A DNA stretch of 64,000 nucleotides from Pseudomonas trivialis. Lineage in GTDB: Bacteria > Pseudomonadota > Gammaproteobacteria > Pseudomonadales > Pseudomonadaceae. The notes beneath the pieces were generated by a model. That model was not told the DNA's origin and did no database searches. It saw nothing but the letters and a program-made list of their open reading frames with translations. Positions 38,730 to 47,173 of the stretch are shown here, in pieces. A program made the translations under genes and the position numbers. How positions within the stretch are numbered: position 1 is the first letter of the stretch; each line of letters begins with the position of its first letter. Where the stretch lies: the NCBI RefSeq assembly GCF_001439805.1, contig NZ_JYLK01000008.1, positions 62,001-126,000 of the forward strand, read 5' to 3'.

Positions 38730-39010
38730 CGGGACACCTGCGTTAATGGCTGTAACTTGCTCAACGCTATAACCCAGGCCTACAGGGCATTCAATATATG
38801 CCCACAACAAAGACTACATAAAACTACAGTAACGACTGACAGAGTATTCCGAGGGAAACTTCCCAGGCCCGCCGCACTTTAAAAAATATTCAATACAAAC
38901 AATACGATTTCAATCTATTACGAACGCAATATCGATACTTCTCTATAGAGAACATTCATTTTTAGATACAAATTATGAGGACCGATTATTACACCCAACT
39001 TGAGATCACG
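38730..39010. promoter_or_regulatory. AT-rich divergent promoter region between the regulator and fimbrial operon
   Basis: This 281-base spacer is much more AT-rich than its surroundings, especially 38866-38985 (for example AAAAAATATTCAATACAAAC). It must hold the promoters of the minus-strand regulator and the plus-strand fimbrial operon. A small dyad, GGGA-AACT-TCCC, is at 38853-38864. Such regions are typical targets of MvaT/H-NS-like silencing in pseudomonads; that is inference. Confidence 0.55.
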
Positions 39011-39583
39011 ATGAACGTTAAGGCTTTAATCCCCGCCGCACTCCTCCTGAGCACTGCGCTGTCGACCAGCACACACGCCACCGATGGCGTGATCAATTTC
39101 AGCGGTCTGGTGACGGACGTGACCTGCACCATAGAAGGCGCCGCTCCCGGCACCGGTGCGGTGGTCAAGGACGTGAACCTGGGCGGCGTCTCCGCTGCCC
39201 GTCTGGCCACCGCCGGCAGTCGCGCCAACCTCACCGGCTTCACCATTCGCATCGGCGCTCCCGGCGAAGGCAGTTGCACCAACGGGCGCACCGCCATGGT
39301 GGCGTTCGATCCGACCAGCCCCGCTATCGACGTGGCGACCGGGCGCCTGAATATCGATGGCTACAACGACCCGTCCGACACCACCAACGCCAAGAACGTA
39401 CAGGTCGAAGTCACCAGTCGCACCGGCACGCCGCTCAATGTCTACACCGAGAAATCCGAAGGCGTGGTGATCACCGACAACCAGGCGACCATCCCCCTCG
39501 CAGCGCAGCTCTATGCCAGCGGTGCCGCCACCGAAGGCAAGGTCAATACCCGGGTCGGTTTCATGATCGAGTACGCCGAGTAA
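39011..39583 (+). CDS. Type 1-like major fimbrial subunit
   Basis: A 190-residue secreted protein with a signal peptide (MNVKALIPAALLLSTALSTS, cleavage after THA). The mature part starts TDGVINFSGLVTDVTCTIEG, the pattern of FimA-type pilins, with a cysteine pair (VTCTIEG ... GSCTNG) and an aromatic penultimate region (GFMIEYAE). It is the first gene of the operon, the usual place of the major subunit. ATG 39011 is chosen because it gives a proper signal peptide and has GAGA upstream; ATG 38975 would add 12 polar residues. Confidence 0.88.
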   Translation: MNVKALIPAALLLSTALSTSTHATDGVINFSGLVTDVTCTIEGAAPGTGAVVKDVNLGGVSAARLATAGSRANLTGFTIRIGAPGEGSCTNGRTAMVAFDPTSPAIDVATGRLNIDGYNDPSDTTNAKNVQVEVTSRTGTPLNVYTEKSEGVVITDNQATIPLAAQLYASGAATEGKVNTRVGFMIEYAE

Positions 39584-39607
39584 AAGGCGGCGAGAGGAGA
39601 TCGGACG

Positions 39608-40381
39608 ATGAAAACAACGAACGGCCTGGCACGGCTTTGCGCAACAATTGCCGTACTGTTATTGCTGGCGCCTGCGGTCCAGGCGGGCGTGATCGTGCAT
39701 GGCACACGAGTGATCTACCCGGCGCAGCGCCAGGAAGTCATCGTGCGCCTGGAAAACAGAGGCAGCCGCCCGGCGCTGGTGCAAACCTGGCTGGACAGTG
39801 GCAACCGGCAGTCCAGACCGGCCACCGCGCAGGCACCGTTCAGCGTGTCGCCGCCGATCTTTCGCATCGAGCCTTACCAGCAACAGGCATTGCGCCTGCG
39901 CTATTCCGGCGACCCGGTGCCCACCGACCGTGAAAGTCTCTACTGGCTCAACGTGTTGGAAGTCCCGCCACGCGCGGCGGATGCCGAAAAAAACAACCAG
40001 ATCGAGTTGTCGTTCCGCACCCGTCTGCGCGTATTCCTGCGCCCGCCAACGCTGCCCTACCCGGCGGCCAGTGCCGCGGCCAGGCTGAAATGGAAGCTGA
40101 TCAGCCACGAGCAGGGTTTTGCCCTGCAGGTCACCAATCCTACGCCGTACCATCTTTCGCTCGCTTCAGTGGATCTGCTCAACGCAGGCCAACGGTTCAG
40201 CAAAGCGCCGAACCAGACCGCCACCGACAGCCTGCTGCTGCCGGCCGGCGACGTGAAACAATTTGTGCTGCCGCTGCTGCGCAATCGTCCCGGCGGCGCG
40301 GCAAAGGTCGAGTTCACCACCATCACCGACTTCGGCGCCCGCGTGCGTCACTCGGCTGACCTTGACGCGCAGGTCCGCTGA
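39608..40381 (+). CDS. Periplasmic fimbrial chaperone (PapD/FimC family), first copy
   Basis: A 257-residue protein with a signal peptide ending in VQA, followed by GVIVHGTRVIYPAQRQEVIV, the G1/A1 start of the PapD fold with the conserved Arg and VIYP. The family signature PPIFRIEPYQQQALRL and the domain 2 core (NPTPYHLSLASV) are present. It would donate a beta strand to subunits and deliver them to the usher. The F1-G1 loop looks short (FGS type). It follows the major subunit by 24 bases. Confidence 0.92.
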   Translation: MKTTNGLARLCATIAVLLLLAPAVQAGVIVHGTRVIYPAQRQEVIVRLENRGSRPALVQTWLDSGNRQSRPATAQAPFSVSPPIFRIEPYQQQALRLRYSGDPVPTDRESLYWLNVLEVPPRAADAEKNNQIELSFRTRLRVFLRPPTLPYPAASAAARLKWKLISHEQGFALQVTNPTPYHLSLASVDLLNAGQRFSKAPNQTATDSLLLPAGDVKQFVLPLLRNRPGGAAKVEFTTITDFGARVRHSADLDAQVR

Positions 40382-40382
40382 C

Positions 40383-41150
40383 ATGAACACGACCGCGATT
40401 TCATCGGCACGGGTCAGGCGCGCGGTGTTGGCCTTGGCGCTGATAGGGGCCCATACCGCGCAGGCGAGCGTGGTGATCAACAGCACGCGCATCGTCTATG
40501 GGCAGAACGACAGGGAAGTGACGGTGCGCCTGGAAAGCAAGAACCAGGCGCCGGTACTGGCTCAGGTATGGCTGGACAATGGCGACGAACAGGCGACGCC
40601 GGAACGGGCGGGCGTGCCCTTTGTGATCACGCCGCCGATCTTTCGCATGGAGGCGGGCAAACAGCAGGTCACGCGACTGGCCTACACCGGCGAAACCTTG
40701 CCGCAAACCCGCGAAAGCCTGTTCTGGTTCAACCTGCTGGAGGTGCCCTCGCAGTCACAAGGGGCCGCGCAGGCCAATCAATTGCAGTTGGCGTTTCGCT
40801 CGCGGATCAAGCTGTTCTTCCGGCCGGCCAACCTGCCCTACAGGGTCGAGGACGCACCGGCAAAACTGCAATGGCGCCGTATTGGCACTGCGCAAGGTCA
40901 GGCTTTGGAAGTGTTCAATCCAACACCCTACCACGTGACCTTTGACCAGATTGAAGTGCTTGAAGCAGGGCAGCCTCACGCGCGCAAACCGCCCACGTCA
41001 GGTGCTGAAAACATGGTGATCCCCGGCGGCCGCAACCGCTTTGAGCTGCCCACGCTCAAGTTGGCGCCAGGCGCCGCGGCCACCGTGGCGTTCACGACCC
41101 TCGACGATTTCGGGGTGAAGGTGGCCCACAGCGCCACGGCACCGCCCTGA
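40383..41150 (+). CDS. Periplasmic fimbrial chaperone (PapD/FimC family), second copy
   Basis: A 255-residue paralogue of the preceding chaperone. The signal peptide ends TAQA, then SVVINSTRIVYGQNDREVTV, PPIFRMEAGKQQVTRLAYTG and NPTPYHVTFDQIEVLEAG. Conserved strand and binding residues are intact, so both copies appear functional. ATG 40383 starts one base after the first copy's stop; the longer upstream frame is the overlapping first gene. Two chaperones in series is uncommon for a six-gene operon and suggests division of labour between subunits. Confidence 0.92.
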   Translation: MNTTAISSARVRRAVLALALIGAHTAQASVVINSTRIVYGQNDREVTVRLESKNQAPVLAQVWLDNGDEQATPERAGVPFVITPPIFRMEAGKQQVTRLAYTGETLPQTRESLFWFNLLEVPSQSQGAAQANQLQLAFRSRIKLFFRPANLPYRVEDAPAKLQWRRIGTAQGQALEVFNPTPYHVTFDQIEVLEAGQPHARKPPTSGAENMVIPGGRNRFELPTLKLAPGAAATVAFTTLDDFGVKVAHSATAPP

Positions 41151-41263
41151 CGTCGCCCTGGCGTCCCAACTCGATAAGAACCTTCGTACCGATGCCCGAT
41201 CACCCGGGCAGGAAATTGCCTGCGCCGACATTTCATCGGCCTCTGTTTTTGAGCACTGCAACC

Positions 41264-43762
41264 ATGAGTCTGAACACGCCGGTCGGCGTAAAAACTCCAC
41301 GCCACTCGATGTACCCGCTAGCGCTCGGCCTGTTGTTAGCCAGCGACGTACAAGGTGTCGAACAGGTCGAATTCAACCCGGCCTTCTTTGCCGATCGCGC
41401 GGCCGGTCTGCAGGTGGACATCTCCCGCTTCAACCAGGGCAATGTCGTGCTGCCCGGCAGCTACCGCGCGGATGTGCACCTCAACGGCCAGTGGATCGGC
41501 CGTGAGACCGTGTCGTTCGTCAGGGTGCCAGGCCAGGACGCGGCGCAAATGTGCCTGGCGCGCGAGGCATTGCAGCGCTTCGGCGTCAGCGTGGACACCG
41601 TGACGGCGTTTTCCGCCTGCACGGACATCGCCACGTACCTGCCAGGCGCCAGCAGCCGGTTCGATTCCGGAGAAAACCGCCTGGACCTGCTGATTCCGCA
41701 GATCTACCTGGTGCGTCAGCCGCGCGGCTACGTCGACCCCCAGCACTGGGACAGCGGCATCAACGCCGCCTTTGTGCGCTACAACGCCAACACCTTCGTC
41801 ACGCAAACGGCGGGGCGCTCTCTGGGCTCGAGCTATCTGGGTTTGAATACCGGACTCAACCTGGGTGATTGGCATGTGCGCCATAACGGCAGCTACAGCC
41901 GCACTTCGACCGCCGCCGGCTACCAAAGCAGCGCCAGCTATGTGCAACGCGATCTGAGCCCGTGGCGCTCGCAACTGGTGATCGGCGAAATCTACACGCC
42001 GGGAGCGTTGTACGACAGTGTGCGTCTGCGCGGTGCCAGCCTGTTCAGCGATGACCGCATGCTGCCCGATTCCCAAAGCGGATTCGCGCCGGTGGTGCGC
42101 GGTGTGGCCGAGACCAACGCCCGGGTCAGCGTACGCCAACGGGGTGTGCTGCTGGACGAAGTCTCCGTGGCGCCGGGCCCGTTTGTACTCAATGACCTGT
42201 TCCCCACCGGCTACGGCGGCGACCTGCACGTCACAATCACCGAGGCCGACGGCCGCATGCGCGAATTCATTGTGCCTTTCGCGGCAAATGCCAACCTGCT
42301 GCGCCCCGAACACAGCCGCTATTCGCTGAGCGTCGGTCAACTGGATGAAATCGGCCTGCGCCATCGGCCCATGCTGATGCAAGCCACTTACCAGCGTGGC
42401 CTGAACAACCTGTTGACCGGCTACACCGGCGCGGTGCTGGGGGATGACTATCGCTCACAACTGCTCGGCGCCGCGGTCAATACGCCGCTCGGCGCGCTGT
42501 CACTCGACTTGACGCACGCGAACGCACGCCTGCCGGGGCACGGCGCCAGCGAGGGGCAAAGCGTGCAATTACGCTACAGCAAGAATTTTGCAGACTCCGG
42601 CACCCACTTTGCACTGGGCGCCTACCGTTACTCCACGCAGGGTTTCCTCAGCGTGAGCGATGCGGCCCATGTGCGCGATCTCGCCATCGACGGGCTGAAA
42701 CTGGACAGCGTGTCACGCCTGCGCGACCGCATGGATATCAGCCTCAACCAGAGCGTGGGCAGCGGCTCGGCGTACCTGACCGGTTCATCGCAGAACTACT
42801 GGAACCGCACCAACGGCAACCTTACGTTTACCGCCGGCTACAGCGGGGCCTGGCGGGGCCTTAATTACACCGTCAGCGCACAACGTACCCGCGACTTGCT
42901 CAGCGAACGGGTCGACAAGCAGGTCGACTTCACCTTGAGCCTGCCGCTGGGCAGCAGCGCCCGCCCGCCGACCTTGACCACCACGGCCTACCACGGCGAT
43001 CAAAGCAGCGGCGAGCGCGTCAGCCTCGGCGGCAGCCTGGGTGAGCGCAGCGAATTGAGCTACGGCTTCAGCACCAGCCATGCACGGGGCGGCGGCAACG
43101 CGAGCAGTGCCGACCTGAGGTATCAGGCCAGCCAAGGCGTGCTGTCGGCCGGGTATGGCCAGAGCGACGCGTACCGTTCGAGCGCAGTCGGTATCACCGG
43201 CGGCGTCGTCGCCCACTCAGGCGGGGTGACCTTCGCCCCGGAGCTGGGTGACACCATCGGCATCGTCCAGGCTCCGGACGCCCAGGGCGCAAGGGTCAAC
43301 GGCAACCGCAGTGCGCAGATTGGCAAAAGCGGCTTTGCCGTGGTGCCCCACCTCACGCCCTATCGGCAAAACGTGGTCGAGCTGGACCCCAGGGACCTGG
43401 CCGTCGACATCGAACTCAAGACCGCCTCGCAAAATGTTGCTCCACGCGCGGGCTCGGTGGTGAAGCTGCCGTTCGAGACGGTCAGCGGCCAGGCGCTGTT
43501 GATCAGCGCCGTGCGCGAGGACGGTGAGCCGTTGCCGTTCGGCGCCGATGTCTTTGATGAAGACGGCGCCAGCGTCGGCATCGTCGGGCAAGGCGCTAAA
43601 GCGTTCGTGCGCGTGTCCCGCCCTCGTGGCCGGTTGCGCGTCAAGTGGGGCGGGCTCCTCGAAGAGGCCTGCACGTTCGACTACGCCCTGGATACACCCG
43701 CCGGTGGCACGCGTCTGCGCCAGCTGAATGCCGGCACCTGCAAGGCAGACCGTCATGGTTGA
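41264..43762 (+). CDS. Outer-membrane fimbrial usher (FimD/PapC family)
   Basis: An 832-residue usher. After a long N-terminal signal region (ending near LLLASDVQG) comes VEFNPAFF, the start of the N-terminal chaperone-binding domain (with DISRFNQGNVVLPGSYRADV and a disulfide pair). A 24-strand barrel with plug follows, with typical barrel segments (GYGGDLHVTITEADG, RYSLSVGQ), and C-terminal domains (LPFGADVFDEDG, GGLLEEACTFDYAL). It forms the secretion pore for subunits. ATG 41264 gives a plausible signal; the ribosome site is weak. Confidence 0.93.
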   Translation: MSLNTPVGVKTPRHSMYPLALGLLLASDVQGVEQVEFNPAFFADRAAGLQVDISRFNQGNVVLPGSYRADVHLNGQWIGRETVSFVRVPGQDAAQMCLAREALQRFGVSVDTVTAFSACTDIATYLPGASSRFDSGENRLDLLIPQIYLVRQPRGYVDPQHWDSGINAAFVRYNANTFVTQTAGRSLGSSYLGLNTGLNLGDWHVRHNGSYSRTSTAAGYQSSASYVQRDLSPWRSQLVIGEIYTPGALYDSVRLRGASLFSDDRMLPDSQSGFAPVVRGVAETNARVSVRQRGVLLDEVSVAPGPFVLNDLFPTGYGGDLHVTITEADGRMREFIVPFAANANLLRPEHSRYSLSVGQLDEIGLRHRPMLMQATYQRGLNNLLTGYTGAVLGDDYRSQLLGAAVNTPLGALSLDLTHANARLPGHGASEGQSVQLRYSKNFADSGTHFALGAYRYSTQGFLSVSDAAHVRDLAIDGLKLDSVSRLRDRMDISLNQSVGSGSAYLTGSSQNYWNRTNGNLTFTAGYSGAWRGLNYTVSAQRTRDLLSERVDKQVDFTLSLPLGSSARPPTLTTTAYHGDQSSGERVSLGGSLGERSELSYGFSTSHARGGGNASSADLRYQASQGVLSAGYGQSDAYRSSAVGITGGVVAHSGGVTFAPELGDTIGIVQAPDAQGARVNGNRSAQIGKSGFAVVPHLTPYRQNVVELDPRDLAVDIELKTASQNVAPRAGSVVKLPFETVSGQALLISAVREDGEPLPFGADVFDEDGASVGIVGQGAKAFVRVSRPRGRLRVKWGGLLEEACTFDYALDTPAGGTRLRQLNAGTCKADRHG

Positions 43763-43823
43763 TCGGCAAAACGCGCAACGTCGCGCGCCCCCAAACACCC
43801 TGTTTTTTCTTGCGAGACCGAAG

Positions 43824-44783
43824 ATGAAGCATTTCCTCACCCATGCTATCGCGCTGCTCGCGGTGGGTTCGCCGATTGCGGCACAGGCCTACTGTGAGAG
43901 TTATTCCAATTCCCAGCATGGCCTGACGCTGCCTGCCGTCGTGACCGTACCGAACAGCCTGCCCGTGGGCAGCGAGATCCTGCGCCAGCCGTTCAACGGC
44001 GTGCTGCCTGCACGGTTTCTCGACTGCCCCACCCACAACCTGATCGTGCTTGTCGCGCGCCAACTGGGCGCGGTCATTCCGGGAATCATGGCTTACCAGA
44101 CTGAAGCGGCAGGGGTTGCCATCAAGATCAGAATCACCGATGCACGCGGGATCACCAATAACTTTGCCCTGACCAGCGGCGAAACCGTGAACCCACCGGG
44201 GAGGATTCCCATCTTCACCAACGCGGAGGCCATTTTCTACAAAACCGGTCCGATCACAGGCGGGGTCGTTCCCGCGGGCAATATCTTCGATTACCGAATG
44301 CGGGATGTCGGAAACAATATCCTCGGGCGTTATCAACTGCTGCTCGACAGCCCGGTGCGCTTCGTCAGTCCCACTGCCACCTGTGACCTCGCGGTGGGGG
44401 ACGTCAACCGCACGATTGCGCTCGTACCGGTTCAAGCCAACGCCTTCGACAACTCACCCTTTGCAGGTGTACACGACTTTGAGCTGAGCGCCGAGTGCAG
44501 CGATACCCAGTCCGTCACCTTCCGTTTTTCCGGCGCCCCTGCCACCGAGAACCCACTGCTCTTTGCCAACACCGGCACAGCGGGCGGTGTCGCCCTCTGG
44601 CTGTATTCACGTATCAACGGCGCTGCGCAGACCCTCCCGGCCAACGGCAGCGACAACGAACGCACGGTGGCCGTAACGGGCAATCGTGCAGTACTGCCGC
44701 TCAGTGCGGCCTACCACAGAAATGGCACTGTCAGCCCAGGCACGCTGATCAGTACCGCCACCGTCAACATCACCTACAACTGA
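43824..44783 (+). CDS. Two-domain fimbrial adhesin (tip subunit)
   Basis: A 319-residue protein with a signal peptide ending AAQA. The N-terminal 180 residues have no clear match but contain two cysteines (YCESYSNSQ, FLDCPTHN) and look like a lectin or receptor-binding domain. The C-terminal half is a pilin domain (TATCDLAVGDVNRTIALVPV ... TATVNITYN) closely similar to the last gene of the operon. Position after the usher and the two-domain layout suggest a FimH-like tip adhesin. ATG 43824 is chosen for the signal peptide. Confidence 0.75.
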   Translation: MKHFLTHAIALLAVGSPIAAQAYCESYSNSQHGLTLPAVVTVPNSLPVGSEILRQPFNGVLPARFLDCPTHNLIVLVARQLGAVIPGIMAYQTEAAGVAIKIRITDARGITNNFALTSGETVNPPGRIPIFTNAEAIFYKTGPITGGVVPAGNIFDYRMRDVGNNILGRYQLLLDSPVRFVSPTATCDLAVGDVNRTIALVPVQANAFDNSPFAGVHDFELSAECSDTQSVTFRFSGAPATENPLLFANTGTAGGVALWLYSRINGAAQTLPANGSDNERTVAVTGNRAVLPLSAAYHRNGTVSPGTLISTATVNITYN

Positions 44784-44800
44784 CCCCCCAAGGACTTTTG

Positions 44801-45316
44801 ATGAAACTCCCGAAACTTCCCCTGACGCTGGCCCTCACGGCAAGCCTGTGCACGTTGAATGCAATGGCTGCCACCACGGGCACGCTGACCTTTGCAGGCG
44901 TGGTCAACGCCGGCACGTGTAACCTGATCGCCGGCGACGTGAACCGCACCATCACCCTGCCGCCGGTGAAAGTGTCGGACTTCGATACGGCCGACTCGGC
45001 CGGAGAGCACGACTTCGAATTGGCCGCCGACTGCGACTCGGACGTCAAGAATGTGATTTTCCTGTTCGCCGGCACGCCATCTACCGACAACCCTGCGCTC
45101 TTTGCCAACACCGGGACCTCGGCGGGCACCGCACTCGGGCTGTCCAGCGGGCAAGCCTTGCCGGCCAACGGAACCCCTGTGCAGCGCAGCCGCACGATTG
45201 CCACGAGCAACAAAAAGGCAGTGGTGCCGCTGAAAGCGGCGTACCACAAGACCGGCAAGGCGATCACCCACGGGACACTGGCCAGCGCAGTGACGGTGTC
45301 GATTACTTACAATTGA
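44801..45316 (+). CDS. Fimbrial subunit, adapter or minor pilin
   Basis: A 171-residue protein with a signal peptide ending NAMA. The mature part, TGTLTFAGVVNAGTCNLIAG, is FimA-like, with a cysteine pair (TCNL ... DCDSD) and the terminal motif VTVSITYN. It resembles the C-terminal domain of the adhesin just upstream (shared GDVNRTI, ADFD/NAF-like spacing, HDFEL, NPxLFANTGT). An adapter joining adhesin to shaft is likely. It is the last gene, before a convergent terminator. Confidence 0.85.
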   Translation: MKLPKLPLTLALTASLCTLNAMAATTGTLTFAGVVNAGTCNLIAGDVNRTITLPPVKVSDFDTADSAGEHDFELAADCDSDVKNVIFLFAGTPSTDNPALFANTGTSAGTALGLSSGQALPANGTPVQRSRTIATSNKKAVVPLKAAYHKTGKAITHGTLASAVTVSITYN

Positions 45317-45333
45317 TGATGCCCAGGCAGTGA

Positions 45334-45378
45334 ACACAAAAAAACGCCCGACCTTCACAGGCCGGGCGTTTTTTGTGT
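45334..45378. terminator. Bidirectional terminator between the fimbrial operon and phaF
   Basis: ACAC, an A run and CGCCCG pair with CGGGCG, TTTTTT and GTGT, leaving a loop of about 12 bases. It serves the fimbrial operon on the plus strand and phaF on the minus strand. Confidence 0.9.
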
Positions 45379-45389
45379 GCCCTGGAAAA

Positions 45390-46217
45390 TCAGGACTGAC
45401 TGGACGCCGCCGGGGTTGCCGGCGGAGTGGCAGCAGGTGCAGAGGCCGAGTTGGCGGCGGAGGCGGTTGGCGCCGACGTTGCCGGCTTGGCGGCGGCGGG
45501 TTTCTTGGCAGCGGCGGGCTTTCTGGCGGCGGCCGGTTTGGCAGCGGGCTTGGCGGCAGCAGGCTTCGCAGCGGGTTTGGCCGCTGCAGTTTTGGCTGCA
45601 GGCTTGGCGGCGGCTTTAGTCGCAGGCTTGGCGGCGGTCTTCGCTGCCGGCTTGGCCGCTGCTTTAGCGGTCACCGGTTTGGCGGCGGCGGTTTTTGCAG
45701 CAGGCTTGGCAGCCGCTTTGGCCGGAGCCTTGGCGGTGCTTTTCGCAGCGGGTTTGGCCGCTGCCGTTTTAGCGACTGCAGGCTTGGCAGCGGGTTTGGC
45801 CGCCGCTGCCTTGACGGGAGCCGCCTTGGCACCGGTGAGTTTTTCAATCTGTCGGGTCAAGGTATCGACCTTGCTGTGCAAGGTCTTGAGCTCTGCCTTG
45901 CTCGGCACGCCCAAACGCGAAATGGCACTGTTAAGACGCTTGTCAAAGGTCTCTTCCAACTTGCTCCACGTATCGGAAATGCTCGACTTGGCGGAGCCGG
46001 CGGTGGCCTTGGCCGCGTCGACTTTTTTACCCGCCGCGGTCTTGGTCAACTTTTCGGCTTTCTCGCCGTCCTTGACCAGGGTCTCGAAGTATTTACCGCC
46101 GTCACTGCTAACCTTCGAGTACACGCCTAAACCAGCAAGCCAGATCTTCCGGGAATATTTTTCAACTTCCCCGACCCACGAGCTGCCTTCTTTCTGAGTA
46201 GTCTTTTTAACAGCCAT
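45390..46217 (-). CDS. phaF: PHA granule phasin PhaF with histone-like tail
   Basis: A 275-residue granule-associated protein. Residues 1-95 form the phasin domain shared with PhaI (YSRKIWLAGLGVYSKV, then an amphipathic helix), followed by a short coiled-coil (LKTLHSKVDTLTRQIEKL). Residues 130-255 are AAKPAAK-type repeats, the histone H1-like DNA-binding tail that links granules to the nucleoid. The C-terminus is Ala/Pro/Ser-rich. It lies 12 bases after phaI and forms an operon with it. Confidence 0.95.
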   Translation of the reverse strand: MAVKKTTQKEGSSWVGEVEKYSRKIWLAGLGVYSKVSSDGGKYFETLVKDGEKAEKLTKTAAGKKVDAAKATAGSAKSSISDTWSKLEETFDKRLNSAISRLGVPSKAELKTLHSKVDTLTRQIEKLTGAKAAPVKAAAAKPAAKPAVAKTAAAKPAAKSTAKAPAKAAAKPAAKTAAAKPVTAKAAAKPAAKTAAKPATKAAAKPAAKTAAAKPAAKPAAAKPAAKPAAARKPAAAKKPAAAKPATSAPTASAANSASAPAATPPATPAASSQS

Positions 46218-46229
46218 TCCGGTGTCTCC

Positions 46230-46652
46230 TTAGTGTTTACGCGCGACACGTTCGAGCAATGCCGTCAGCTCTTCGAGCTTAGCAGAGAGTGTCTCAACGT
46301 CATGTTTAGACGCAATGCCGATCCGATTCAAGGCACTTGCAACACGCGAGTCAAAAGCGTCTTCAACTTTATCCAGTTGAACTTCAACCAGGCCTTTGAC
46401 GCTTGAGAGATGACTCTTTACTTGATCAATCTGACTGTTAGCCGCAGCCACTTGTTCAACTGCAACTTTTTTGCTTTTACTTTCAACATGTTGACCGCTC
46501 TTGACGAGTTCCTTGAAGTACTCGCTGCCCTCGCCGCCGACCTTGGCATACGCTCCAAGGCCCGCCAGCCAGATCTTGCGGGCGTAGCGCTTGACGTGAC
46601 TGACGGCAGGGGTCTGAACATCGATTTTTTTTCGCAGCACAACGTTGGTCAA
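46230..46652 (-). CDS. phaI: PHA granule phasin PhaI
   Basis: A 140-residue phasin with VKRYARKIWLAGLGAYAKVG near the N-terminus, then an amphipathic leucine-rich helix (VEDAFDSRVASALNRIGI) as in PhaF. The start is taken as TTG 46652 (MTNVVLRKKI), which has GAGG 6 bases upstream and gives the usual length; a GTG at 46664 is an alternative. PhaI coats granules and is the first gene of phaIF, which PhaD activates in P. putida. Confidence 0.9.
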   Translation of the reverse strand: MTNVVLRKKIDVQTPAVSHVKRYARKIWLAGLGAYAKVGGEGSEYFKELVKSGQHVESKSKKVAVEQVAAANSQIDQVKSHLSSVKGLVEVQLDKVEDAFDSRVASALNRIGIASKHDVETLSAKLEELTALLERVARKH

Positions 46653-46753
46653 GGTGCACCTCACACATCAGGGCGGAAATCGGCCCGCAGGAGTTGAGGG
46701 CTTGAGCACAAACTAGGCTGGAAAATTAGAATCGGCACCCTAAGTACAATCGA

Positions 46754-47029
46754 TCAGGCCAACGCTTTATCCAGTGCTTTCTCGATCTCGGATTTAAGTG
46801 TGCCACTCATGGCCGACATCAACAGGCCAAGCTCCACGTTGATGCGCAATGAATCGTCGTCCACCTGTACCGTGCCTTTAACGCCCGAGCGTTTGAGGTT
46901 CAAGGTGTCCCCGGACCACGACGACTCCACGCCATACTTGTCATTGAGTTTTTGCGCCAGCGCGTCGGCTTTCGCCCGCGCGCCTTCCTTACCCAGGGAA
47001 TGCTCACGCTCAACGGTTATACGGGCCAT
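46754..47029 (-). CDS. PHA-system family protein (granule-associated region, small)
   Basis: A 91-residue protein beginning MARITVEREHSLGKEGARAKADALAQKL, which matches the small polyhydroxyalkanoic-acid-system family found next to phasin genes. The C-terminus is a helix, SGTLKSEIEKALDKAL. Function unknown. It lies upstream of phaI on the same strand, with about 100 bases between, so it may have its own promoter. ATG 47029 is the start giving the family N-terminus; the 13 residues upstream are not conserved-looking. Confidence 0.85.
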   Translation of the reverse strand: MARITVEREHSLGKEGARAKADALAQKLNDKYGVESSWSGDTLNLKRSGVKGTVQVDDDSLRINVELGLLMSAMSGTLKSEIEKALDKALA

Positions 47030-47173
47030 GCCAATGACTCCTTTCATAAGGGGCTGAGAAACCTTCAATGCGCCAGAAGGTCTCGATAAGCACCTATCTT
47101 ACCTTCAGCCTTGCCAAGACAAAGCAGCCCTTGGGGATTATCATGTGCCGCATTCTCTTTTGGTGACAGCGAT

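Noticed and set aside
45330..46130. Gly/Arg-rich plus-strand frames opposite phaF
   Set aside because: They arise from the reverse complement of the Ala-Lys-Pro repeats of the PhaF tail.
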